Below, piece by piece: positions 23,263 through 30,789 of a stretch of DNA of 64,000 bases (positions are counted from its first letter, which is position 1; every line of letters starts with the position of its first letter). The stretch spans positions 492,581 through 556,580 of the forward strand of contig NZ_FMUX01000001.1 in assembly GCF_900101345.1 (NCBI RefSeq), read 5' to 3'. The notes beneath the pieces were generated by a model, which was not told where the DNA came from, ran no database searches, and saw nothing but the letters and a program-made list of their open reading frames with translations. This DNA comes from Desulfoluna spongiiphila (GTDB taxonomy: Bacteria > Desulfobacterota > Desulfobacteria > Desulfobacterales > Desulfolunaceae). A program made the translations under genes and the position numbers.

Positions 23263-24609
23263 TTACTCGTCGGACAGGGACGGGTTGTCGTCTAAAAAGC
23301 GGTAGAGGGTCGCCCGGCCGACACCCAGAATACGGGCCGCCTTGGCCTTGTTCCCGCCGGTCTTGACCAGGGCCTCCCGAACGGAGGCATCCTCCAGCTT
23401 CCGGGTGGGGCCGCGTTTCACCGACTCTTCGCGCACCACACCGAGTTCCATGGGAAGGTCCGAGGGCACTATGGATTTTCCCTTGCACCGGACAATGGAG
23501 AACTGGACGGCGTTTTCAAGCTCACGGACGTTTCCGGGCCAGGTATACGCCACCATGCGGCTCATGGCCTCTTTGGAAAAATCAGGGGATTTACGCCCGT
23601 GGCGCGTGGTGCATTTGTCGAGAAAATGATCCACGAGAAGGGGGATGTCGTTGCGCCGTTCCCGCAAAGGGGGCAGGATAATGGGAATCACATTGAGGCG
23701 GTAGAAGAGGTCTTCACGGAACCGTCCGGCCTTCACCTCTTTTTTGAGGTCCTTGTTGGTGGCACTGATAATCCGGACGTTGGTGCTCAGGGTCTTTTCC
23801 CCCCCCACCTTTTCAAAGGTCCCCTCCTGGAGAAAACGCAGGAGCTTCACCTGCATCTCAAGGGAGAGTTCGGCCACCTCGTCCAGAAACACCGTGCCGC
23901 CCTCGGCCAGCTCAAAGCGTCCCTTCTTATCCCGGACCGCGCCGGAAAACGCACCCTTTACATGGCCGAAGAGTTCGCTCTCAATAAGATTTTCAGGAAG
24001 GGCCCCGCAGTTGATGGGGACAAAGGGGCCGCCGCCTCGCTGGCTTTCGTTGTGAATGGCCGCTGCCACCAGCTCCTTGCCCGTGCCGGTCTCTCCGAAA
24101 AGGTGCACGGGGAAATCGTACTCGGCCACGTCCCGCACCTGCTGGAACACATCGAGCATCTTGACGTCCCGCCCGATGATATTGGAAAAGCTCACCATCT
24201 CACCGGCACGCCTTCGCAGCTCAATGAGATCGGTGAGGTCCCGGAAGACGGCCAGCACCCCAAAGGGCTCCTCTGCGTCGTCCTTCATCATGGAGACGGT
24301 CATCTCCACGTTGCGGGTCTCCCCCGTGCGGGTCACGATGTTGGTTTGATAGGAGGTGGTTTCGGCCAGGTCCACGGATTCGCCGCAGAAGGAGCAACGG
24401 GCACCGCACAGGGGCCCGCCCAGGGCGTCGTGGCAATCCCTGCCGATGACGTTTTCCCGGGAGAATCCGGTGATGCGCTCGGCTTCACTGTTGAAGTAAA
24501 AAATCCTGCGCTGGAAATCATGGGCAACGATCCCGTCCCTGAGGTTATCGAGGATGCGCTCAAGGTTCTTGACGTTGCCGACTATGTTGTTCAATGACAA
24601 TCCACTCAT
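23263..24609 (-). CDS. PAS-domain sigma-54-dependent transcriptional activator
   Basis: The 448-residue protein is a bacterial enhancer-binding protein. A PAS domain spans about residues 15-130 and contains a cysteine-rich loop, CHDALGGPLCGARCSFC, which might sense redox state or bind a metal. The AAA+ domain follows with Walker A GETGTGKE, the sigma-54 contact loop written GAFSGA rather than the usual GAFTGA, Walker B GGTVFLDEV, and the sensor region SATNKDLKK. The Fis-type helix-turn-helix is TGGNKAKAARILGVGRATLYRFL. It may control the glycyl-radical/DUF1638 genes or the metallochaperone/siroheme operon beside it. No -24/-12 box was found near either. Confidence 0.92.
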   Translation of the reverse strand: MSGLSLNNIVGNVKNLERILDNLRDGIVAHDFQRRIFYFNSEAERITGFSRENVIGRDCHDALGGPLCGARCSFCGESVDLAETTSYQTNIVTRTGETRNVEMTVSMMKDDAEEPFGVLAVFRDLTDLIELRRRAGEMVSFSNIIGRDVKMLDVFQQVRDVAEYDFPVHLFGETGTGKELVAAAIHNESQRGGGPFVPINCGALPENLIESELFGHVKGAFSGAVRDKKGRFELAEGGTVFLDEVAELSLEMQVKLLRFLQEGTFEKVGGEKTLSTNVRIISATNKDLKKEVKAGRFREDLFYRLNVIPIILPPLRERRNDIPLLVDHFLDKCTTRHGRKSPDFSKEAMSRMVAYTWPGNVRELENAVQFSIVRCKGKSIVPSDLPMELGVVREESVKRGPTRKLEDASVREALVKTGGNKAKAARILGVGRATLYRFLDDNPSLSDE

Positions 24610-24711
24610 AATGAGCTTAGTTAGAATATTATGATAGGAAAGTCAATTGCCATCGCAAAGGGCCCGCGCCATCCTGCCTGCCGTGGGCCCATGCCTTTTC
24701 TCCCGGTCCCC

Positions 24712-24924
24712 TCAGACCGAGGTGACCGAGTACCCCGCCGCGGTGATGGCCCGTCTCACCCTCTCCACCACGCCGTCGTCCGCCACCTCGAAGGTGACGC
24801 TGGCCCCTTCGAGGCTCACCATCACGTTGTCGGTTCCGGACACGGCTTCCACGGCCCGGGTCACCGCGCCGGCACAATGCATGCAGTTCATGCCGGCCAC
24901 TTTCAATTCACACCTTTCAGCCAT
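24712..24924 (-). CDS. Heavy-metal-associated domain protein (CopZ-like)
   Basis: A 70-residue single HMA domain with the metal-binding GMNCMHC motif (Cys14 and Cys17) in a beta-alpha-beta-beta-alpha-beta fold. It probably carries Cu(I) or another soft metal in the cytoplasm. The start is preceded by GGAGGAG, 10 bases after the stop of the siroheme sulfite reductase gene, so the two are in one transcript. It is the last gene of the minus-strand cluster. No P-type ATPase is near. Confidence 0.88.
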   Translation of the reverse strand: MAERCELKVAGMNCMHCAGAVTRAVEAVSGTDNVMVSLEGASVTFEVADDGVVERVRRAITAAGYSVTSV

Positions 24925-24934
24925 CTTCTCCTCC

Positions 24935-25768
24935 TCACCCGGCGGCCCGTGAGCCCCCGGCAGCGATCAACGACCTGTCACGAAAACGCACCACCACCTC
25001 ATGAAAGTCAGCCTCGGTAAAAAGCTTGGAAAATCGTTCTCCGCCTGTGCTGCGGGCCTTGTAGAAGGCTACGCAGTGACGGACAATTTCAAAGGCTGCC
25101 TCTTCATCGTAAATCCCAGGCAGCTCCATGGCAAGGCGCGGATGGCGACCCAGCCGCCCCCCCAGAAGAACCCGGAAACCCTTGCGAAACCCGGCCAGGG
25201 TCCCCGGCTTGCAGACCTTGACGCACCGGCCGCAGACCAGGCAGGCGCTCATGTCAAGGGCAGGCCCGGATTCGGAAAGGGCCACGGCCCCTTCCGCGCA
25301 GGCGGTCACGCAGGCACCGCACTGGGTGCACGGGGTCTCCGTCACGTCCGGCACCATGGCGCCGATGATGCAGATATCCCGGATCTGGGGTTGGGAACAG
25401 GCGTTGGGGCAGTCGGCAAAGGCCACACGCAGCTCATGGTGAAATTTGAGCTTGCCCCGCACCCGCTCTTCAAGAAACCCCCGGATGTCCTGGGCCTCAA
25501 GATAGGTCCTGACCTTCTCCTGGAGGCTTTTGCTTCCGCAGGCCTGCCTGGGGCAGCCCCCGTCGCCGAAACAGGCCTCCACCTGGAACCCGGCCACCTC
25601 GTCTTCCATTTTATTCAAAAAACGCGCCCGGGTCCGGTTGACCTCCTCAAGGGTCACCTCCCCGGCGCCTGACTCCCTTGCCTCATCCTCCACGCGGGCC
25701 TTCACCCGCTTCCTGACAAAAAACGGAACTTTCCTGATCGCTGTTTCAGCCTCTTTAGTCCACTTCAT
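24935..25768 (-). CDS. Small siroheme sulfite-reductase-like protein with ferredoxin domain
   Basis: The 277-residue protein has, in order: a helical PCP_red-like segment (residues 5-45, AIRKVPFFVRKRVKARVEDEA), half of a sulfite/nitrite reductase fold with the siroheme-4Fe4S cysteine pattern C-x5-C (CFGDGGC) and C-x3-C (CPNAC), and an inserted two-cluster ferredoxin module (CTQCGACVTAC and CLVCGRCVKVC). This is the architecture of the short, low-molecular-weight sulfite reductases of anaerobes. It may reduce sulfite or nitrite with six electrons, or serve in detoxification. It lies 28 bases after the cupin gene and 10 before the metallochaperone gene. Confidence 0.85.
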   Translation of the reverse strand: MKWTKEAETAIRKVPFFVRKRVKARVEDEARESGAGEVTLEEVNRTRARFLNKMEDEVAGFQVEACFGDGGCPRQACGSKSLQEKVRTYLEAQDIRGFLEERVRGKLKFHHELRVAFADCPNACSQPQIRDICIIGAMVPDVTETPCTQCGACVTACAEGAVALSESGPALDMSACLVCGRCVKVCKPGTLAGFRKGFRVLLGGRLGRHPRLAMELPGIYDEEAAFEIVRHCVAFYKARSTGGERFSKLFTEADFHEVVVRFRDRSLIAAGGSRAAG

Positions 25769-25796
25769 ACGGAGTCCATTTCATTTCGCGGCAGCA

Positions 25797-26156
25797 TCAC
25801 AGCGCGCCGATGGTTTTCGGTTTTTTCACCACGGTAAGCAGCATCTTGAACGGGGTCAGGGCCTCAAGGGCATGGGGCACGTCCCTGGGCATCACCACCG
25901 ACTCCCCGGCTCCCGCTTCCAGGAGGGTGCCGTCGATGTTGATCTTCACCCGGCCGTCCAGCACCTGCACCAGGGCATCTCCGGGGGCTGTGTGGGCACT
26001 GATCTCCTCGCCCTCGTCAAAGGCAAACAGGGTGATGACCACCCCGGGGGTGGTGGCAAGGGTCCGGCTCACCACCTGATTCGGCGCATAGGAGACCAGG
26101 TCTTTCATGACCACGGCACAGGACACCTCGATATTTTTCATCAGTTCGTCGCTCAT
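25797..26156 (-). CDS. Cupin-domain protein
   Basis: A 119-residue single-domain cupin. Recognisable are GDALVQVLDGRVKINIDG (motif 1 region), AGESVVMPRDVPHALEAL with the motif 2 proline and histidine, and SAHTAPGDAL. The usual motif 1 histidines are partly present (HTAPGD), so metal binding is plausible. A similar sequence class is annotated as anaerobe cupins of unknown role next to Fe-S redox genes. The start has AAGGAG 8 bases upstream. It is the first of three closely spaced genes with the sulfite-reductase-like and metallochaperone genes. Confidence 0.8.
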   Translation of the reverse strand: MSDELMKNIEVSCAVVMKDLVSYAPNQVVSRTLATTPGVVITLFAFDEGEEISAHTAPGDALVQVLDGRVKINIDGTLLEAGAGESVVMPRDVPHALEALTPFKMLLTVVKKPKTIGAL

Positions 26157-26182
26157 ACATTCAACTCCTTCGTCTGGTACAC

Positions 26183-26605
26183 TCAGGCAAACGCCCCGCC
26201 TGTTGTCCCCTTATGTGGCCCGATCAACTGGGCTTCGTCCTCATGGATGGGTCGCCAATGAACCGTGTAGAGTCTCTCCTTGCCCACCATGGCCCCCTCG
26301 TTCAAGGTGGCCACATCCATGGTGGGCCCTTCGGGATAGTACTCCACCCAGAGCACCTTGTTCAAACGCAACCCGAACTCCTGACAGATGGATTGCGCAA
26401 AGTACTGAAAGTGATTTCGCACGTTGAACCCCTTGCCCGTATCGGCAAAGAGGCAAATCACCGGCTTGATATGAAACACCCCGTCCGGCGTGGTATCGGA
26501 AAGGTCGACAATCTTCACCCTGTAAGATCCGGGCCACCAGCTTACCGGCCGTTTTCCCGTGCTTGTCTTCCCCGACCAGGAGTAGATGCCGTCATATAAA
26601 ATCAT
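26183..26605 (-). CDS. Conserved hypothetical protein, 140 residues
   Basis: I do not recognise this protein. From the chosen start (AGGA lies 8 bases upstream; an earlier ATG at 26620 is possible) it reads MILYDGIYSWSGK and later GSYRVKIVDLS, FGLRLNKVLWVEYYPEGP and MVGKERLYTVHWRPI. It is rich in Trp and Tyr, has two cysteines, and no signal or membrane segment, so it is likely a soluble beta-rich protein. It lies 26 bases before the cupin and 160 after cooS on the same strand, so it probably belongs to this redox cluster. Confidence 0.6.
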   Translation of the reverse strand: MILYDGIYSWSGKTSTGKRPVSWWPGSYRVKIVDLSDTTPDGVFHIKPVICLFADTGKGFNVRNHFQYFAQSICQEFGLRLNKVLWVEYYPEGPTMDVATLNEGAMVGKERLYTVHWRPIHEDEAQLIGPHKGTTGGAFA

Positions 26606-26764
26606 GTCTTTATCCTGCATGGGTTGTGCCGCGGGCCCTTGCAACCCGTGTCGGCAAATTCTCATCATACGGCGGGTTGCCTGGCTGATGCCGGACAACC
26701 CGTTTGCAACACCTCAACCGCGGGGCACAAAGGGGCTCGGGCCGCCCTTGCACCCCGAGGCTCA

Positions 26765-28729
26765 TCAGGCCAATTCCCGCCGGGAAGCCATGTCCGTCAG
26801 CACGCGCTCCCGGGACTTGTCGATGCCCAGTTCTTTTCGTTTCTTGTCGATATGGGCCAGCATCATGGCCGCCATCTCGTAGGGGTCTTTGGTCACCCCC
26901 CACTTGCCCAGGCCCTGGTCTTCAAGGCCGCCGAAGAGGTGATCATGGAACTTGGTCTCCTTGACCGTGGGAAACCCCACCCCAAAGACCGTGAACACGC
27001 CGGAGGCCACAAAGTACTGGCCGATGGCCACCGCCTTCTCGCTCATCCACTCCGGGGCCGCACCGGCCACCGGCAGATCCGCGATGGAGTCCCCCAGGCC
27101 GCCCTGGTTCACCATGGCGGTGGCGGCGATGAGGATCCGGGTGTTGTCCACGCAGGACCCCAGGCCGAGGACCGGCGGCATGCCCACCGCCTCGCACACC
27201 TCCCGGAGGCCCGGCCCTGCAAGGACCGCCGCTTCGGGGACGGTGAGGCCCGCCTTGGCCAGGGCGATCTGGGAGCACCCGGTCTGGATCACCAGCACGT
27301 CGTTTTTGATGAGCTCCTTGACCAGCTCCACATGGACCCAGTCCTGTTTCACACGCGGATTCACGCACCCCACGACACCTGCCACCCCTCGGATGCGGCC
27401 GTTGATGATGTTGTCGTTCAAGGGGGCATAGCTGCTGCGGAAACTGCCGCCCAGCATGTAGTTGATGTACTCGTGGGAGAACCCGTGGATCCCCTTGTTG
27501 ATGATCTGAGGGATCTCCACGTCCACCCCGCGGTCGGCAAACCGGGCGATGGCAAGGGTCACGATCTCGTCGGTGCACTCCCTGGGGGTGTGCTCCTCAA
27601 ATTCGATATGACGGGCCCCTTCGATGTGGCAGCGGGGGTTGGTGGTGATGAGATGGGTCTTGTAAAATTCGGCGGTCTTGGCCAGCCCCTGCTGGATGCA
27701 CTGGATATCCACGGCCATGGCATCCACGGCACCGGTTACCAGGACGGGCTCGGTGCTCATGAAGTTCCCGGCATGGGGCACGCCGTGGCGGGACATCATC
27801 TCCGCGCCGGAACAGCACATGCCCACCAGGTTGATGCCCTTGGCTCCCTTGTCCCGGGCGATCTGCACCAGGGAGGGGTCGCTCACCGACACCAGCATGG
27901 ACTCAAAAAGGTTCGGCTCGTGGCCGTGGACGATGACGTTGACGTGGTCCTCCTTGAGCACCCCGAAGTTCACGTCGGCCTGGACCGGAGAGGGGGTCCC
28001 GAACATGATGTCCCCGAGCTCCGTGGCCACCATGGAGCCGCCCCAGCCGTCGGCCAGGGCTGCCTTGCTGATGGCCTTGGTGATGTTTTCGTAATGCTGG
28101 TCGCACCCCATGTGGGTCCGGCTCATGATGCCCATCACCTCGATCATGGCACCCCGGGGCACGATATCGAGCTTTCGCCAGGTTTCAAGGGTCTTTGCAG
28201 GCACGCGCTTGACAAAGGGGATCTCCCCTTCGGTCTGGGTGTAGGTCTTCTCCAGCTCGTCGGCCAGGGCCAGGGCCTTCTCCTGGATGGTCATGCCCTC
28301 GATCTCAAGACCCAGTTCGAGGCAGAGGGCCTCAAGCTTGTAAGGATCCTTGATGGTGTAATCGGTGATGGTGCCGTTGGCCACGCCCTTGAAGAGTTCA
28401 AGAACGGCCATGCCGTGGTCGTTGTGGGCGGCAGAGCCGGAGGCCACCATGCGGGCCAGGTTCCGGGACTGGATGGTGTCGATGGTGGCGCCGCACACCC
28501 CCACCTTGCCGTAGGGATCCCTTGCGTTCAGGCGACACGGCCCCATGTAACACATCTTGCAGCAGGCCGATTCCGCTCCGATGGGGCAGGGCTTCATCCC
28601 TGCGGCCCGGTCAAAGGCCACAACGACACCGTCCCTTCGCGCCTTCTCAAGCATGCGCCCTGTGGCTTCACATTGAGTCACATCTTTAATGGCGACGGCC
28701 TTCTTAACCGTCTTGTCCAATTTTTCCAT
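26765..28729 (-). CDS. cooS: Anaerobic Ni-Fe carbon monoxide dehydrogenase catalytic subunit
   Basis: The 654-residue enzyme oxidises CO to CO2 at a Ni-4Fe-5S C-cluster. B/D-cluster cysteines are in SACCKMCYMGPCRLN. C-cluster ligands are visible as VHGHEP (His), VDIQCIQ, GCVNPR, TGCSQIALAKAG and GSCVDNTR (Cys), with the catalytic lysine in SEKAVAIG and proton-path histidines in SAAHNDHG. The ATG at 28729 follows GGGAGAGAG. No acsB, cooC or cooF gene is adjacent. It therefore looks like a monofunctional enzyme for CO use or detoxification, taking electrons through one of the Fe-S proteins upstream. Hcp, encoded 2 kb away, shares its fold. Confidence 0.95.
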   Translation of the reverse strand: MEKLDKTVKKAVAIKDVTQCEATGRMLEKARRDGVVVAFDRAAGMKPCPIGAESACCKMCYMGPCRLNARDPYGKVGVCGATIDTIQSRNLARMVASGSAAHNDHGMAVLELFKGVANGTITDYTIKDPYKLEALCLELGLEIEGMTIQEKALALADELEKTYTQTEGEIPFVKRVPAKTLETWRKLDIVPRGAMIEVMGIMSRTHMGCDQHYENITKAISKAALADGWGGSMVATELGDIMFGTPSPVQADVNFGVLKEDHVNVIVHGHEPNLFESMLVSVSDPSLVQIARDKGAKGINLVGMCCSGAEMMSRHGVPHAGNFMSTEPVLVTGAVDAMAVDIQCIQQGLAKTAEFYKTHLITTNPRCHIEGARHIEFEEHTPRECTDEIVTLAIARFADRGVDVEIPQIINKGIHGFSHEYINYMLGGSFRSSYAPLNDNIINGRIRGVAGVVGCVNPRVKQDWVHVELVKELIKNDVLVIQTGCSQIALAKAGLTVPEAAVLAGPGLREVCEAVGMPPVLGLGSCVDNTRILIAATAMVNQGGLGDSIADLPVAGAAPEWMSEKAVAIGQYFVASGVFTVFGVGFPTVKETKFHDHLFGGLEDQGLGKWGVTKDPYEMAAMMLAHIDKKRKELGIDKSRERVLTDMASRRELA

Positions 28730-29166
28730 AACTCTCTCCCCTGGGCGGCCGGCCGTTTCAGAGAGCGGGGATGGGACCTGGACGGGGGAGGCACGGCCAC
28801 CGGATCTTGGTGTTGAGCCTGCTTCTGCAGGCCGATGGATTCGGGGGGACATGGAAATCAACAAGGATTGAACGGGAAGGCTGTTGCAGTCTCATGCAGC
28901 CAGTATCACTGACCGTTGTCATCTGTCATCGCCAAGACGGCCACAACCTCCGTATGTCCACGTTCATCGTTTCCGAGTCCCTGACATCATGTCTCATTCG
29001 AACTACAAACCAGATCGAGCGGATAAACAGGAGAGGCTCCATGGCCTCACCCGTGTCACCGATACGGAGATCTTACTGAAGTGACTGCATGATTCGTGCC
29101 GATGGGGTATGTTTCAGAATACCCCACCGGGATCATTTACACAATATGTCGATAAGGTGCCGGCCC
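28730..29166. promoter_or_regulatory. Upstream region of cooS
   Basis: These 437 bases lie between the Fe-S protein stop and the cooS start, both on the minus strand. They are less GC-rich than the flanking genes and contain no supported gene. I saw no CooA-like or HcpR-like palindrome in it. A local promoter for cooS is likely given the length. Confidence 0.4.
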
Positions 29167-29913
29167 CTATCCTTTGATGGTTCCGTCAAGAGCCACCACA
29201 ACCACCTCGACGGGAACGTCGGCGCCGGACAACTCCAGGCCCTTTTTCACGATGGTGGGAAGCCCCGAACAGCAGGGGACTTCCATGATGAGTATGGTGA
29301 CGCTCTTGACACCCGCCACGGAAAAAATGTCTCGGAACTTTTCAATGTAGCTCTGGGCGTCGTCGAATTTCGGGCAGCCCAGCATCACCTTGCGCCCTTT
29401 GAGGTACGTGGTGTGCAGATCCGGGTAAGAGACCGGCACGCAGTCGGCGGTCACCAGGAGATCCGCCCCCTTGAGAAAGGGTGCCGTGGGCGGAATGAGA
29501 CGAATCTGTACCGGCCAGTGGGACAAAGCTGAGACACCGGACACCTGATCCTTGGGTACGTTGGCGCTTTGGCAGGCCGACGGGGCGGAAAAATTCATGA
29601 GGGCGGCCGAGGGGCATCCCCCGCCGGGTCCGGGCCCGGGCTGCGGCGCGCCTTTTTCCTTGCCTTCCCGGGAGGCCAGGTGGGCATGCACGGCTTCCTC
29701 GTCAAAGGCTTCGGCCTCACGGGTCACAATGTGCAGGGCGTCTTCGGGGCAGTCCCCGATGCAGGCCCCCAGCCCGTCGCAGAGCAGGTCCTTGATCACC
29801 TTGGCCTTGCCGTCGATGATCTCAATGGCCCCTTCGGCACAGGCCGGTACACAGAGCCCGCATCCGGTGCATTTTTCCTCATCGATTTCGATTATTTTTC
29901 TCATGATTTTCAT
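29167..29913 (-). CDS. Two-cluster ferredoxin with C-terminal cysteine-bearing domain
   Basis: The 248-residue protein begins with an 8Fe-8S ferredoxin (EEKCTGCGLCVPACAEGAIEI, then CDGLGACIGDCPEDAL), continues through a linker rich in Pro and Gly with SACQSA, and ends in a ~130-residue alpha/beta domain with conserved TADCVPVSYPD, LGCPKFDD and EVPCCSGLP. This layout is common next to hcp in anaerobes and is thought to pass electrons to Hcp; the reductase role is an inference. The ATG at 29913 has AAGGGG about 7 bases upstream; 29919 is an alternative. Confidence 0.85.
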   Translation of the reverse strand: MKIMRKIIEIDEEKCTGCGLCVPACAEGAIEIIDGKAKVIKDLLCDGLGACIGDCPEDALHIVTREAEAFDEEAVHAHLASREGKEKGAPQPGPGPGGGCPSAALMNFSAPSACQSANVPKDQVSGVSALSHWPVQIRLIPPTAPFLKGADLLVTADCVPVSYPDLHTTYLKGRKVMLGCPKFDDAQSYIEKFRDIFSVAGVKSVTILIMEVPCCSGLPTIVKKGLELSGADVPVEVVVVALDGTIKG

Positions 29914-29994
29914 GGTCATTCCCCTTATATAAGCAAGCCTTGGGTCTCGCATAGCGCGGCCGTTCCGGCAATGATACGTCAATATGGTCCGTCG

Positions 29995-30666
29995 TCACGG
30001 GCGAACAAGGACTCGGCGAGCCTCGTGTGCGGCCCCGGCGGTTTTCAACCGAAGGGCCAGCCCTTCCATAAAGGCCGCCTCACCCAGGGGCTCCCCCCCG
30101 CAGCGGTCCTCTTCATCGGCGATGTGGCAGGCATCCTGAAGGATCGCCCGGTTCACATCCCCCTCCTCCCCGGAGGAGAGCCCCTCAAGCAGGGACGTCA
30201 CCTCGGTGACGAGCCCTTCCGGAGCGGCGATGGCTGCAAAAACCTCCCCGGCCTCTTGCCGGGAGAGCGCTGTCAGGTACGCCCCGCAGAGGAGCACGGC
30301 GAGATCCGCCCCCGCCTCCCGGGTCGCAATCTGTTCGGCGTGACCGGCCAGGCGTGCGGCCCGGCCGATCTTTGCAAAGTCTTTTCCACAGCGTTTTTTC
30401 ACCTCCACGGCCACCCGGTCTTTGATCAGGTTCCGCTTCTCCGCCAGCAATTCAGGCGGCAGAGACCCAAGGCACGCATCGGCAAACTGGCAGTAGGAGG
30501 CGCACCCGAAATCGAGCTTCGGATTCACCAGCCGTTTTCCGCACCCCTTGCAGGTGCGCATGGTGTCGTCCTTGAAAAACTCCACCGTGGCTCCGCAATC
30601 GGGGCAGTCGGCCTCAAAGATGGCCCCATATCCCCAGTACTGGGTATCTTGGCCCGGACATTTCAT
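29995..30666 (-). CDS. Zinc-ribbon protein with HD-like helical domain, Hcp-associated
   Basis: The 223-residue protein starts CPGQDTQYWGYGAIFEADCPDCG, a metal-binding region with CPDCG...CKGCGKR pairs (likely zinc), followed by DFGCASYCQFADACLG. The C-terminal half is helical, with HAEQIA and the later DACHIADEEDRCGG, reminiscent of HD phosphohydrolase-type folds. Genes of this type sit beside hcp in many anaerobes, but no biochemical role is established that I know of. It lies between hcp and the ferredoxin gene on the same strand. GGGGG precedes the ATG. Confidence 0.75.
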   Translation of the reverse strand: MKCPGQDTQYWGYGAIFEADCPDCGATVEFFKDDTMRTCKGCGKRLVNPKLDFGCASYCQFADACLGSLPPELLAEKRNLIKDRVAVEVKKRCGKDFAKIGRAARLAGHAEQIATREAGADLAVLLCGAYLTALSRQEAGEVFAAIAAPEGLVTEVTSLLEGLSSGEEGDVNRAILQDACHIADEEDRCGGEPLGEAAFMEGLALRLKTAGAAHEARRVLVRP

Positions 30667-30789
30667 GGCACACCCCCTTTGGTTCGGACGGGTTCCCACC
30701 CGTTGCCTTGTCAAGGCGCCCCACCCCTCATTCGGTGCGGGGCGCCTGTCAACGTTTGCCGATCAACTCTCGTGATCTTCCTTCGTCCC

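Noticed and set aside
18990..24609. Radical-SAM activase for the glycyl-radical enzyme
   Set aside because: None of the genes on either side has the CxxxCxxC radical-SAM motif; the nearby cysteine cluster at 23263 belongs to a PAS domain.
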